Notes under the pieces: model-generated
What the model saw: only the letters and a program-made list of their open reading frames with translations
What the model was told of the DNA's origin: nothing
Database searches by the model: none
In this document: positions 10,555 to 23,196 of the stretch, piece by piece
Layout of the letters: each line of letters opens with the position of its first letter
Numbering within the stretch: the stretch's first letter is position 1
Translations under genes and position numbers: made by a program
Assembly: GCA_029449235.1 (NCBI GenBank)
Contig: JANATG010000005.1
Location: 1,984,001-2,048,000 of the forward strand
From: Linnemannia schmuckeri
Taxonomy: Eukaryota; Mortierellomycota; Mortierellomycetes; Mortierellales; Mortierellaceae
Length of the DNA stretch: 64,000 nucleotides
Reading direction: 5' to 3'

Positions 10555-13535
10555 ATGCGGTCACGAACCTTCGCCTCCTCAGTATCAGGAGTATCAACAG
10601 CAGCAACCCTCCTCCTCTCAACACTTTCACAAACCCCTACCTTGGTCGCCGCCGACCTGATTTGCACACAACTGGGCCCAGACACATTCCACGTCGGATC
10701 GACTCTCAAATTCACCTGGTCCGACACCCAGACCGTCCAGATCGACACCTTTAACCTCAACCTCTACTGTGCCGAAAACGAGACCTTCCTCCAGACCATC
10801 ACCACCCTCAACTCTACCTCACCCGCCACTTATCCCTGGGTCGTCAACTCTTCTATCTCTGCCTTCTCTTCCTCCTGTCAGTATAACGTAAGTTTCTTTC
10901 TTCTCCTTACTTCCCGTCTGGCTGAGAGATAGATATACTATTGTTGATGTGTGTATATGTGCTCTCTGTTCATCTCGCTTTTTTGGGTTTATGGTTTTGT
11001 TATTTGCTATTACGGTGTTTTGTACATAATCCGCACGTATGGCAAACATGGTGGCAGCGGTGGTAGAAAAAAAACGATGACAACATAACCGATATGATAC
11101 AGACACACCGTACCAAAGAAAAAACCGTTGGGAACACAAAAAAAAACAAGATGGACTGGAATTACATTTTTTTCCTCTCCAGTGTTTTTTTATGCATTTT
11201 GCGTTTTTTGCGCGTTGCGACAAAAATTCTTTTCTCGGGTAAAAATCGTTTCTTCAGGGGGAATAGGGGATAGGGGGTGGAGGGGTAGGGGACAGGGGAT
11301 GAAAGAGGCCTAGTCTCAATTGAATATCCATCAAGAAAAGAACTCTAGTGAGACTGAAAGGCGACAATGCATCAGTCCAACCATCCATGCAGCACGCTAC
11401 TTTTTTTGAAGCTATTTTTTCACGCTATCGACTCGACGACTATCGGTACAAAAATATCGTCCAGTGCAAAAACGAAAAAGGTTAAAAAACAAACACCAAT
11501 TGCTAACCAGGTGTGTGTGTGTGTGGAGGGCGTGGGTTGTGATCGCTGGAGATGAAAGAGAAACATAGAGCATGGATGGAGTTCGGAAGAGAAAGTGCGA
11601 TATCGGTGTGCAAAGGGCGACAAGGGAAAGAGGGTGTAACAAACGAAGAAACAACGAGCACAAAGGGAAGGGACTGATTCGCTGACTTCCCCCGAGGAAC
11701 AAAAAAAAACGTAAAATATATACACACAAAGTGAGCAAACAGCCAACACGGATGACAGCAATGGGTAGGTGAATGCTGCAAGTGGCGTTATTCTTGGGTG
11801 AGAACAAACAAAGAGCGAGTTGGACATGAAGAGGAAGGTGACAAAGAAGAATGAACGAAGAGAGAAAAGCCCATGGGCATGCCGATTGAGAAGTGGTTTC
11901 ATTCCACAGACCAGCCCAGATTGTCCAAGATCGGGAAGCTATTCCTCCTTTATCCTTCTATACCCTTGGGATAAACCTCTCTTGGAAGAAACTCAGATGA
12001 ACATAGAGCCTTTTAAGCGAAGAAGAGCTGAACACATAAAAAAACGATTGATTATTTTTTTTGAAGTCGATGCTCTTTTTTTATCTGCATTGCTCGGTCG
12101 GAGATAGGAAGAACCATCAACAACCACACATAGACATCGACAGTATATCCCACTGCCACACTCGCATAAATCGCTAAAACAAACACAAGCAACAAACACT
12201 GCTCCAAATCTATTCCAACTGCACTACCTAAGCAACATCTTTCCAACATATAATGCACACATACCCAACTACCACCCCTATCCTCCAAAAAATTCCTTGC
12301 GTGAGCACTCAACGACAAGTGGCGAGATCAGTGCAGAGCGCTTCTCTTTAGCATCCATCATCCCTGAAAGCTACCCTTTTGAGTTGTTTTATCCCTCGCG
12401 CCAAAAGAGGAGGAATCAGACCTCTTTTGTCTTCTGTTCGCTCCTCGCTATTTTCTCTCGTGCATTAGCCTCGAGCACATGGATATCCGTGCCTGCGTTT
12501 GTCGCTAGAAATCAAAACTAGCGAAACAAAGCCACTAACTCTACAAAACGCTCAAATCCTTTTCCTTCCCTTCCTATGACGTGCCCTGGTCCTATCTATC
12601 TTTATCCCTGAACGCAACCTCAATAGCAATACCATGGTGCGTTCGACTGGACGTCTTCAGACTCGGAAACCGGCGCCGTGACAAAGAACTCTGCAAGGTG
12701 CAAGGTCGTGCTCATGATCGCCGATACTCCCAGCGCACCGGGCTCATCTCCTGCCAACGGACCCTCGGACGACAGTACCTTTGATGATGAACCAGCTCCC
12801 AGTTCTATTGTCGTTTCGGACAAGATAAAGACGATCGTCATTGGAGTTGGTTGTGCAGTCGGAGCGTTGGTCCTGGCAGGCGTGGTTGGGTTCTATGTAA
12901 TCCGGTATTCTAACAAGCGCGCGGCCGAGGAGCAGATGTCTAAGAAGCTCAGGGAACCTATTCAGTCGGGCCCCCTTTTCGCGCCTATGGATAGGAACAA
13001 TGGTGGAAATGGTGGTGCGGCTGGTAGACGGTATAATGAGTTGTCTTCAGTCACTACGGGCAGTGAGACGATGGGGCATAGCCCGGCGATGACGACGCGT
13101 ACGACAGAGATGGCCCAACTTAACGGCGTCACACCTATCGGAACCCCCGTCATGAGCTCCAACAGCATTGCTTTGGGATCACGTTCGCCTACCCCTATCG
13201 CCGCCGCTCACGCCAAAGCCGCTGCCGCTGCTGCTGCTGCTGCTGCTGGTAATGGAAACGGAAACACGTCTTCATTGTTGAGCCCCCGCTCGTCTGTTGC
13301 TACCCCGGCGCTTGCTCACCATTATCCATCAGGAGACCGCCCATCGTCGTTGTTGACCAGCCCTTTTGTTCCAGCTGATGAAGCAAGTGGACGGACAAGT
13401 CCCTCCCGCCAACAGCAGCAACAACAGCAGCACTATCAAAATGATATTCAGATGCAACAACAGCAACATCAGATTCAACAACAGTTGCAGCAGCAACAGC
13501 AACAACAGGCCACCTACGGCAATGGATACTATTAG
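10555..13535 (+). CDS. Kre9/Knh1-like secreted domain with single transmembrane segment and polyQ tail
   Basis: Exons 10555-10887 and 12627-13535 give 413 residues. A signal peptide (about 1-34) precedes a Cys-containing, N-glycosylation-rich ectodomain (about 35-150) with the G-x-T/S-x-x-x-x-W pattern of the Kre9/Knh1 (Ser-Thr-rich, GPI-anchored-type) family. The second exon begins Gln-Tyr-His-Gly-Ala-Phe-Asp-Trp and carries the remaining Cys. One membrane segment lies at about 180-203, followed by a basic stop-transfer and a cytoplasmic tail with poly-Ala and poly-Gln runs. Such proteins act in cell-wall beta-glucan assembly or surface sensing; the exact role is unknown. The 1739-nt intron is very long for this window. 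Its sites are good and the join is in phase, but a small extra exon inside cannot be excluded. Confidence 0.75.
11257..11298 (+). other. G-quadruplex-type sequence in the intron
   Basis: Six runs of four or five G, separated by short spacers of two to eight bases, lie on the coding strand of the long intron of the Kre9-like gene. This satisfies the usual G-quadruplex pattern with G4 tracts, so the pre-mRNA could also fold. Confidence 0.8.
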
Positions 13536-13862
13536 TGTAGTGTCCTTTCACGTTGCTGCACCTTCTTTTTTGTCGTTTCTTCGTTCTTTTATTTTTGCAT
13601 GTGCCTTTTCTTATTTTACCTAGCAAACACAATACTACATAACAAACCCCACAAAACCTCATAATAACATCGGATTTCATCCTCATGAATAACCGCTAGC
13701 ATACCTTTTCATTTTACATACATGTCTTTCTGCACGTTTTTGCAACTTCTTCTATGGCGCCATTGCCAACCAAAGTTGCAAAGACACAGTTTGCATAAAG
13801 GAATATATAGACGGGTTTATTTACAAATTCGAGGGGGGAGGGGACAAACGACGGTCAAGCAC
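13536..13862. other. Convergent 3' region
   Basis: These are the 3' flanks of the Kre9-like gene and the importin gene, T-rich then A-rich. No further gene is seen. Confidence 0.6.
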
Positions 13863-16800
13863 TTAGACGTAGTGGAGGTCCTGAAGGGTCTTCCGCTTCT
13901 CGGGCGCAATACTATTCCAAAGGGTAGTCGTAATCGCCGCATCAAGTGTACTCAACGCAGCCTTCAAGATGTACACCATCCGACTCTGCGTCGGTTCGGG
14001 CACCACTCCCGCCACAAGCGCCTCGACCATTACCGTCACCAAATGTGGCACGTTCACATTATTCAACCCCAACACTGCAGGATGTTGGCTTTCGAGCAAG
14101 TCCAACATATAACTGTAAGTCATGGGGGCCTCTTCTTCGTCATGCAAGATGGGCAGGGTCTGAACCCAAGACGGGAGGACGGTGTTGATGTCGAAATGTG
14201 AGCTGTTGAACTTGCAGATCTTGGTAACTGCCGAGATGGCGTTCTCAGTGACAAAGATGTTTTCAATTGATCGGGCGCCTGGCTCGTGGATGACTTGGAA
14301 TAAAGGGGAGAGGGCCGCGCCACAGAGTTCGGCATAGGGGGCTCCACCAAACTGCCCACAGAGTCCAAGGCCATAACAGGCAGCTTGTCGGACTTCGGGT
14401 GCTTGGGGGTCCATGACAGAGTGGAGGATCTGGGGCAGAAAGGGGACCATGATAGGCCAGGAGTGTGGCCCCGTGAACTCGACCAGGTCGTCTAGGACTC
14501 CGATCGCCCATTGACGAGAGAAAGCGTTGGTATCTGTTAGGTACGTTGCTAGGATGGGCTCGAGCGACCGGAAATGAACCATGTATCCGACACCATGGGT
14601 CTTGAGGACTGTAAAGATCCCGCGCGCTATTTCGGCCAGAACTGCCTCCGCAGTCGTCTCCTCCTCGTCCATGGCTTCCTTCTCCTCTGCATCCAAATGG
14701 TTGGCCGCCCGGTCATCCTGCCGCTGCTTCAATCGTCTATAGAGTTCCCGCAGTTGAGTATCCGTCGCCCGTGTGAAGGCCTCCAAGAACTCCGCGTTGA
14801 GACTGGGGCCCGAGCCCAAAGCATCCAGACACTCGTAGAAAGAAGTGTAAAGCTGCAACAGGAACGATGTATCCTTCTCCGTCGCCATGACTTCCAAGAT
14901 CTTGACACAAATCCCGAACCAGTAAGTGGCCAAATAATCCTGTCCAACCTCCGCCTGCTTCGCGCACGAGACCAAATGCGGGAGTGTCGCCGCCGCCGCA
15001 TGTCGAACACCATCATGGAAATAGAACCGAAGCAACGGCAACACAATCTCGCGGACTTGCTCCAAGTACGGTCGGAACCCGGACCCCAACTCACGGGCAT
15101 AACAGATCAACATCTCGATCGCCGTACACTTTTCCTCCAAGATCGTCGTCTTGATCCCGATGTGCTGCCCATCAACACCCACAAACTCCCACCCGTCTTC
15201 AGCTGCATACTTAGAGTCGATATCTTCCTCGGGATCGAGGACTGCAAGATCGGGCTTGAGTCGTGCACTGACCAGTAGCGGTGGCATCACAATATCGAGA
15301 TAAGGCACAAAGTCTGGACCAAGGACTTTGCAGACACGCGCCCAGGCCGCCAGCAGATACGACGTCTGGGGATCATCGGCTTCGACAAGACTGGTCTGGG
15401 TCTGGACCAACAGCTTAATAAACTCCTGAACATGCGGTGCAAAAACCTCCTTCCCGACCGCAAGCGCAATCAAACTACCGCACTCCATCGCCTTACCTCT
15501 CAACAGTCGGTACTCTGGACTAGTGGCCTGTCGAAGGACACTCATCAGCAACGGCATGACACGGCTATAATACGTCAAGAACTTGTCGCCTGCACTGTCT
15601 GCAACCGCTGCCATGGTAGTAATAGCCTGCTCCTGCACAAACGTCGTCCCCGTGCTAAGCAATGACAACAGCCGATCAAAAATTGCGTCCAGATAAGGTG
15701 CCAAAATCGCCTTGTCAATGTCCTCACAAAAGTTCACCAACGCCGCCGCAGCATGGGACCGGATACGAGGATAAGGAGCGTCGTCCATGACGGGGATCAG
15801 GTTGGTCAAGACCACAGCGTGATGATTCTTTTGCAATGGCCCCGCGAAATCGGTCGCCATTTGGCCGATCGTATGACAGGCCGCAAACCGGACTCGGGCA
15901 TGAGAATCTCGCAAGAAGGGGACCACCATGTAGACAATCTTTGTCAGCTCGCCCTCCATGACCCGCCCACAACCCTCACCCATCGCCGAGATGGCCATCA
16001 GACCGGCGTGTCGACACTTCCACTCCTGTTCGTTGGCCAGCATCTTAGGGATGTAACCAAAAATCACTGGTAAGATCACTTTACCACCCAAGGCTCGCGA
16101 GAGCCGGTCGATCGCCTGTTCGCCAATGACAGAGTTGGTATCCGTATCTTCTTCATCCTGGTCATCTGCCATGTACCACTCTGCCTCGTCTTCCAACTCT
16201 GTCATCATCTCCAACGAGACAGGGACAATCCTCGTCACAAAGTCCGGTACGCGTTTGAACCAACTTGGAGAACACTCTGCCAACGTGATCATCAGTTCCA
16301 GCACGACTTGTCTCGTCTGATCCTCCAGCGTCTTTTCTTCTGCCATCTCGATCAACATGGGGATAGTAGAGACGATATGGCGGAACAACCGAGGAGCGCG
16401 CTCTGCAAGCTCGATCAAGGCAGAAACAGCTTCAACCAGAGCGACCTCATATTTTGCCTTCTTAAATGCTGCTAGGGACTCCATCATTGGCATCATCGTC
16501 TTGTCCATCGCGTTCCGCGTCTCGTGATTCGTGTCTTGAATAAACGACACCGTGGCCTTGACCGCCGACAACCGCACCTGTTATTTTGACATGCCAATTA
16601 CTGTTAGTTACAACCCCATTCTAGGACACTTGAGCAGTGGCAATGGCGATGACACCTCGTTTGACATAAATCTTCACAAACAGGAACTTACGAGAAGATT
16701 GCTGTCGTTCAAACCCGCGTTGAACAAGGCAATGGCGGCCTCGGCCGTTTGACCGCTCAGTAGACTGGGCGACGAGTTGATGATTCTGTATCCTGCCTCT

Positions 16801-17706
16801 CTGAGATCTGGTCTCATCTTCGACTGTGTGCATGCGTATACCGCTGGGTACACCTCTGGCCATGGGTCTACATCAATTATTTAACGCGCGAATAAACGTT
16901 CAAATTGTTAACTACCTGTACCCACTCAAAGCTCCTAACTCATTGACATTCAAGAATCCTTCGAAGAAAAAAATCTTACGTTGCTTGGTGCGAGTAGAAT
17001 GGGCAAGTTCAGAAATGGTATCGCAGACTCGGTTCCGGACAGACCGATCCGTCTCCTGGGTCAACGCGGCCAAGTAATGCGTCTTGACGGCGTCTCGAGT
17101 CTCTTCCTGAACACTTTCCCACACAGTCATTGTTCCTGTGGGGCCCTCATTTGGCGAAACTTTGAATGCGACTCGGCGTGTCAACACCGCCGCAAAAGCA
17201 CGCAACTAAAAAAGAATAATGGTGTGGACGTGATGGAGTGAGTCAGTAAGTCAGCAGACCAGAAAAAAAATGAAAGAAGACCAAAAGCCAGGGACAAAAC
17301 AAGACAGGGACAGATCCAATTGAACGAGGCAAGAATATCTTTCTTTTTTTCAGGAAAGGGGGATGTACAAGAAATAAAGGGGAGGAAGGGAAGCAGTAAA
17401 CTTCGAAAAAAAAGTAGCGTGGGGTAGAAAAGAAAAGGACGCGGGGAAGGAAGGAAGGAATGAAAAGGGGTGCAAGGAAAGGGAAGGAACAAACAATTGC
17501 TTGGAGGGTTTTTGCATTTTTACCTCAGGGTCGCTATTGTTCCGAGAGAGGAAGGCGAGACCTGTGAGCAGCGTGTCAGCCTTTAGGAGCATCCATTCCT
17601 TGTCCAGCTGGTCCTCGGCCGTGGCGCGAACTGTATTGTCAGACGAGGCCAATTGTGCGAGGACTTCTATAAGTTTTATCAGGATATCTTGTGGAAGACT
17701 GGACAT
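13863..17706 (-). CDS. Importin-5/Kap121-type karyopherin beta
   Basis: Minus-strand exons 17706-17524, 17205-16980, 16867-16692 and 16577-13863 give 1099 residues, the usual length for this family (about 1090-1100). It is a Ran-GTP-regulated import receptor that carries cargo such as ribosomal proteins through the nuclear pore. The whole chain is HEAT repeats. Family hallmarks are visible: the WKCRHAGLMA segment, the HARVRFAACHTIGQMATDFA repeat, an acidic loop around the DDQDEEDTD stretch, the LLRGKAMECGSLIALAVGKE repeat and the DGWEFV insert. The N-terminal exon starts with MSSLPQDILIKLIEVL and carries the Ran-binding first repeats. Phases are 0, 1 and 0 across the three introns. Confidence is high for identity and structure. 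Confidence 0.95.
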
Positions 17707-19102
17707 TGTACGCAAAAGAAAGAAAGGGTAATGATGGTGGAAAGAGGAGAGGCGTTGATATCGTTCAATTGGACTTGAAGAGTTGTATCCTAGAAAGACG
17801 GAGGAAGGTGATGAAGAAGAGATGTAGTTTGTCAGTTTGAGGTGTGAAAAGATTGCAACTGGAATGCAGACAGTGAGACATAGACGCAGACACGCGAGAT
17901 TAGTTGTCGCAGAGTTTGAAGAGTGACATTCACCTTGACTCTTTCTTTTTGTTGCGCGTGATGAGTGATGAGTTTGTGAATGGAGTGGAGAAGGATGGGT
18001 TGAGGACAGAAAAAGGAAGAGAAAAAGCGGTGAAGTAGAGAAAGAGGTAAAGAGACAGAGAAAGAGAGTGAAGACGAAGAAAAAAGAAAATAAAACGAGG
18101 TTCGTTTTGGGGCAAAATGAGAAGGCAAAATGAGAAGGCAAAGGGAAGGGGAGTATTTTTTTGCGAGTGGGCTCACCTTCGGGAAGAACACACAGAGGGG
18201 AGGGGAGATGTGAGAGTGTTGTCCATGGACCAAATATGCCCTAAACACACCAAAAAAAAAATGGTGGCAAAAGACAATAAGGTCGACAGATCCAAGCAGG
18301 AACTCCCGAAACACGCTTTTGGATCGGGGCAGGACTGCGCCCCTGTTGTCACTGGACATCACTTGCCATCCTGGTATCTGGCGAACGAGAACTAATCAAT
18401 TGACCAATTGGTCAGGGTCTCGACTCGAGTCGAATCGAGCTTCAGCGAGCTCAAATCCACATACGCATACAGAGTTCGAGGTGCATGTTTATGCTTCTTT
18501 TTATCTTTGCCCCACAAAATCCACCATGCAACCATGCCACAACCACACGCATACACAGAACCTTGCATCTCATCTTGTTTCCTTCCCCAAAGAGAAAAAG
18601 AAAAGAGTGACTCGGCCCAAACCTTTTTACGTTCTCTCTCCTGTTCTCATGTCCTCCTATTCTCCCGTTTTCCCGTACTTATTCTCTCTCCACACTTGTA
18701 TGCATACTTCAGGGCCTCCTACAGAAGGTAACAAACAAGAACAAACCCTTGTGCCCTTAAGCACGCTAACCAAGGAACAAAAAATAGGCGATGACACAAT
18801 TTTCGAGTTGATCAAAGCGCATTCGCCAGGGTCTAGTTGTCACCCACCCTCTTCCCTTGTCTTGTCTCATATTCTTTCTCTTTCTTCGTTCATTGAACTA
18901 TGATAAACTTCCATGCGTCGTTGCCGCATCGTTGCAACATCCTTACGCTACATAAAACAATTATACGTCGTTCCCGGGAACCATTTTAGTATCTCTTTTT
19001 TGTTGGTATAAAAGCTCGGTATCCGCCAGATTTCTATTCTTTATTCTCTTTGACACTCGCTCTCACACCACCATCCCACATAAACCCACTTTCCTAAGCA
19101 CA
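17707..19102. other. Divergent promoter region (importin-5 / TRAP-alpha-like)
   Basis: Bases 17707-18120 are purine-rich on the plus strand, the CT-rich leader of the importin gene. The right part leads to a TATA box before the TRAP-alpha-like gene. No coding region is recognised. Confidence 0.6.
19007..19013 (+). promoter_or_regulatory. TATA box of the TRAP-alpha-like gene
   Basis: TATAAAA lies 90 bases before the start codon at 19103, leaving room for a short leader. It is one of the clearest TATA elements in the window. Confidence 0.65.
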
Positions 19103-20821
19103 ATGCTGAACAAAAAAACACTCAAAGCCATCTTAGGCGGAGCCCTCCTCCTTGCCTCTGGTAAGAAATCCACTCCATCTCGCTTTTTTTTTTTTCAATT
19201 ACTCGTATGCATGTACCTTCTCGCTTCTCCACAAAAATAGATTTTCTATGCCTACATAAATGCTAAGAGAGTGAACCGTGTCTTTTTACCACATCAATTA
19301 AGCCTATCTTTTGAACATTGATACAGCCATCGCTCAAGACACCTCTGCTGCCGTCCACCCCAACGTCGCCATTTCTGCCGAGTTCCCCAAAGCCGCTGCT
19401 GGAGGTATGAACAACACTCTACAAGAAAAAAAAATGGGCCCCTCTACATCTCCACATTAAATTTGGTGTCGTCAGATTTTGATCATGACGACATTATTTT
19501 TAACACCACAGGTTCTTCTCGCTCTTGCTCTTTGAATTGACACCAACTAGTGATCCCGAACCTCGTCAGTGGACGGGCCAACAACCTCAAGGTGACGCTG
19601 CACAACTCCGGCGCGCACGACCTTACCGTTAAGATGATTGTGGGATCTGTCGCTGAAGTGAAGGACTTTACTACCGTAACACACAACGTAAGTCGGACGT
19701 GAAAAATGAAAACGCGGTAAAAATAAGCATCCCGAAGACTTGCAACGGTGAAGGACACTAGTTTTTTGTTCTCCGAGAGAAAGAATGAAGGCATTTTCTT
19801 CGTGTAACAAACCACAAACAAAAACAACAGTGGCTGACCACGTTTGTTTTATCAACAATAACTCACAAACCGCCTTTTTTCTCTTTCTCTCTTTTTCTCT
19901 TCCCTATGTGGCTTCAATTGACTGTGATAACAGCTGACACCCTTCCGATATGACAAAACGTTGAAGGCCCACAGCGCCTTGGTCCTCCCCTACACCATTA
20001 AAGTAACCCATCCTTCTCGTGATGCCGGCTTGACCCTTTTGGCCGAGTTGGTGGACCCTACCTCCGTGCTTCACCACCAATTCCCGGCCTTGATCTTTAA
20101 CAGCACCGTCCACTTCACCCAACCCGCCTCCTCCTGGTTTGACTGGAAGTTGTAAGTTATTGCTTATGTAATGTTAGAATATTTGAAATATTTTCTGCTT
20201 GATATGTGATGGTAACCAAAAGCACAAATCGCAACCACAAATAGGATCCTCGGCTCGATGCTCATGGCTGGCGCAATTACCGCGATCGTCATGACCGCCA
20301 TGACCGCCAAGAGCAAGCCCAACTTTAAGAAGCAGCACGAAAAGCTCATGAAGGACAAGAACGCTCCCAAGATGGCACCCAAGGATCGCTACGCCGTCCT
20401 TGCTAACATGAGGGCCGACGACACCCCCCTCAATGTTAACAAGACTAAGGATGACCAAACCACCACCAACGCTCCTAAGATGTCTGCTATGGACCGATAC
20501 GCCGTCTTGTCCGAGATGAAGGCCAAGGATGACAAGCCCCTCCCTGAACCCAAGACCAAGCCCATCACAACAACTGCAACCACAGATGTCTTGACAGGCG
20601 GTGAGCCCTATGGCATCCTCTCACAGATGAAGGCCTTAGAGGGTGACGGTAACGGCGAGAAGAAGGATAGGAATACTGAGCCAGAGCTCAAGTACCACAA
20701 AGCGCCTCAGATGGCTGGTGCTTCTGAGGACCGGTTTGAGGTTCTGGCGGATATGAAGGCGACTCGTGGAGATGATGTTTTGAACCCTGACAAGACCATG
20801 GATTCGACCCGTGCTTTGTAA
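19103..20821 (+). CDS. TRAP-alpha (SSR1)/Irc22-like ER membrane protein with repeated cytoplasmic tail
   Basis: Exons 19103-19160, 19327-19404, 19551-19687, 19934-20151 and 20245-20821 give 355 residues. A signal peptide (1-22) precedes a lumenal beta-sandwich domain (about 30-160) of the translocon-associated-protein-alpha family, here with the LTVKMIVGSV and LVLPYTIKV segments. One membrane segment (about 165-184) and a basic, charged cytoplasmic tail follow. TRAP-alpha sits beside the Sec61 translocon; the yeast relative Irc22 is poorly characterised. The tail is much longer than in yeast Irc22 (225 residues in total) and holds four copies of a D-R-Y/F-x-V-L-x-x-M-K/R-A motif (211-221, 247-257, 284-294 in a weaker form, 326-336). 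All four introns join in phase. AATAAA lies about 55 bases after the stop. Confidence 0.85.
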
Positions 20822-23196
20822 AATTGTACATATCATTTTGAAGTGGATGCGAATTCAGGTGTTCCTTTCTGAAAATAAATAATAACTTCTGTAACTTACT
20901 CGTCGCCTTGCTTTGGGCCAGTTGTCCAAGTGCCAGGCTGATAACCAAATGTGGCATCCTTGTGTGTGTAAGGAACAGGGCCGGAAACAAGAGCAAAAAA
21001 ATGTCGGCTGGCCAGCTAACCAAGCTTCGATAAATACTGTAAATGGCAAAACTGGAGTCGGTAGTTGTCCATATGACAGTCAACATGCGAAGCATCGCTT
21101 GTGCTGCTGGATGTAAAAAAACAAGGGCGATAAACTCTGATCCCTCAATCCTCAGTAGACAGTGATGCAGTGTGAAATGAAGGCGCTGAAGTTGAATATT
21201 CCAATATGAAAGGTGAGCATTCGGCTTGAATGAGAGGGTTTTGTTGGTTCTTTGGATAAGGTACCCTTTGGAAATGGTGCAATTTTCTATGTAGAAAAAT
21301 AGGCTGTTGTGGTATCTTGAATTGAAGGATAGAAAATAGAGAAAGAGCCCTACTTGTGTTAAGTGCTGATGGACGGGAGGAAAAATAAGAGTCGGGCGCA
21401 GATAACACCAGTTACAAATGCGCTTTGCGCTTTCTATTAGATGATGTTATGGGTCCTATGCGGTGTCAAGGAGATGAATGTTTTATTGTTATTTGTTTGG
21501 CCAAAAAGTTGGATGTCTGGTCAATCCAGGCATTTCATAACAAGCACACACACGCGACCAAAAAAAGACAGGAGGAACCCAAACACATGGAATAGATGGA
21601 GGAGACGGAAGGAGGGTGAACGGCGCCACTGCATGGAGATATTTCGACAGGGTGGTCAACAATCGAGTGCGCCTCTTGTCCGATACTCCTTCCCATTTCT
21701 CACTCAAGCAATAAAAAAAAAGAGAGCGTTGCAATTTTTTGTTTTTCTCATACCAAGGCTGGTCAATTCAAGAGAGCCCTTTTGTGTTGACCCTCGGTAG
21801 CCAACCAATTGGCGAGAATGTTATTAACTCGTCTTATTATTCTGTCCCTTCTACGATTTCTACTCCCGCCTCGCCTTCAAGACTTCATCTACCCTGCCCT
21901 GCTACTGATTGCTTTCTCGTCTGAGAAAAAGAAAATGGGCACAAGGGAAACATATCAGCATTAAGACAAGAGGAGCAACAAGAGTAGAGCACGAGGCATC
22001 TCGCGATTTATTCAACTGTCTGTTGTTGTGGGGTCCAGGGCAGGGCACCGCCGAAACAAAGACCATTTTTGTTCAAATAGGGCGACGATTTTCGATGTTT
22101 CCCCATGTTCCATTCCAGTATTCTAACCTACAAAATCTTATTTTCGACTCTTCTTGCCTTCTTCGTTGGTCTTTTTTCATAATGAAAAAGATGAAGACGG
22201 CGACTTTAAGCTCAGAGTTCAGCGCCTTTTTTATTTGTGCTTATGAGAGATCTTGTTTTGCCAGTACGCAGCCACTCAGCTTTATTTTTTTTATAGAAAG
22301 AAAGGAGAGAAAGACGAGACCACGGCAGAGCAAGATTGTTTCCCGATGGTTTGTCCCTTTTTTTCATCCTTGCAAAATGAACGAAGGGCGATGTGTCTCG
22401 AATATTCGACGGCAACCGACCACTGGATACATCAGAGAAGAGAACGGTAGCGACCTGCTCGCCTTCGATCTACCTAACGATGTCTCTGATAGGCTGGCTT
22501 GAATGAAAAAAGATCGATGTTATTGTGGGTCACCAGCTTGTTCAAAGAGTGACGAGAAGACGAGAAAAATAAGAAAGAAGACCTTGGTCGAATGACCGTT
22601 GAATGACGACTATGGTGACGAATGTTGCTGCCAATGCTGATGCTGAGGCCTGGATGTTGGAGTCGAAGTCGACGGACATAATAGAGAAAGAACAGCCTGA
22701 AAAAATGTAGTTTATTGCGGGTTGGAGTAACTGCCGGACAGTGGTCTACTATTGTTAAATGAGAAGAGCAGCCAGCAAACAAAGATAAGAAACAACAGAA
22801 TACACTTGGCTTTTTGGTTGAATCAAGTGAGCACCTTCAAACACATTCCACCACAATTTGCTTTTGCTTGGCCACTCCTTCACTGTAAATCGCTGGCAAT
22901 GACAGGCAGGGGTGCCGCCTTTTTTCAACTCTTTCTTTTCTTTTCTTTTCTTTTCTTTTTCTTCTTCTCTTCTTCTTCTCTTTGTCCCTTTCCTGTCCTC
23001 CTTCCTTCTTCCAACTCTTTTTTTTTTTTTTTTTTTTTTTTTGTTCACACTCCTCTCCTCCATCTCATTCCTCCTCTCATTCCTTCTTTCTTACTTCGTT
23101 TTTTCTCCTTGCATACGACATTTCCCTCCCTTCTATCTGATACAACCCTCGATTTTAATTTTCAGGAACAATCCGTCAGACTTCTTTTTGTCGAAG
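20822..23196. other. Intergenic interval, no gene recognised
   Basis: Neither strand shows a recognisable protein. The longest frame (about 197 codons, 21909-22502) has no conserved features. From 22918 the plus strand is very CT-rich, with TTTTC repeats and a 25-T run near 23018-23042. TTTTCAG at 23159-23165, 31 bases before the next start codon, could be the acceptor of a leader intron. Confidence 0.5.

Noticed and set aside
11420..11902. Minus-strand frames inside the Kre9-like intron
   Set aside because: Low-complexity Phe/Ser/Cys-rich translation with no motif or splice support.
21909..22502. Open frame of 197 codons
   Set aside because: No recognisable domain and the start codon is not an ATG; treated as chance.
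22912..23196. In-frame extension upstream of the DXD glycosyltransferase
   Set aside because: Phe/Ser/Leu-rich translation of the pyrimidine leader with no in-frame ATG at its start; a plausible leader-intron acceptor lies just before 23197.
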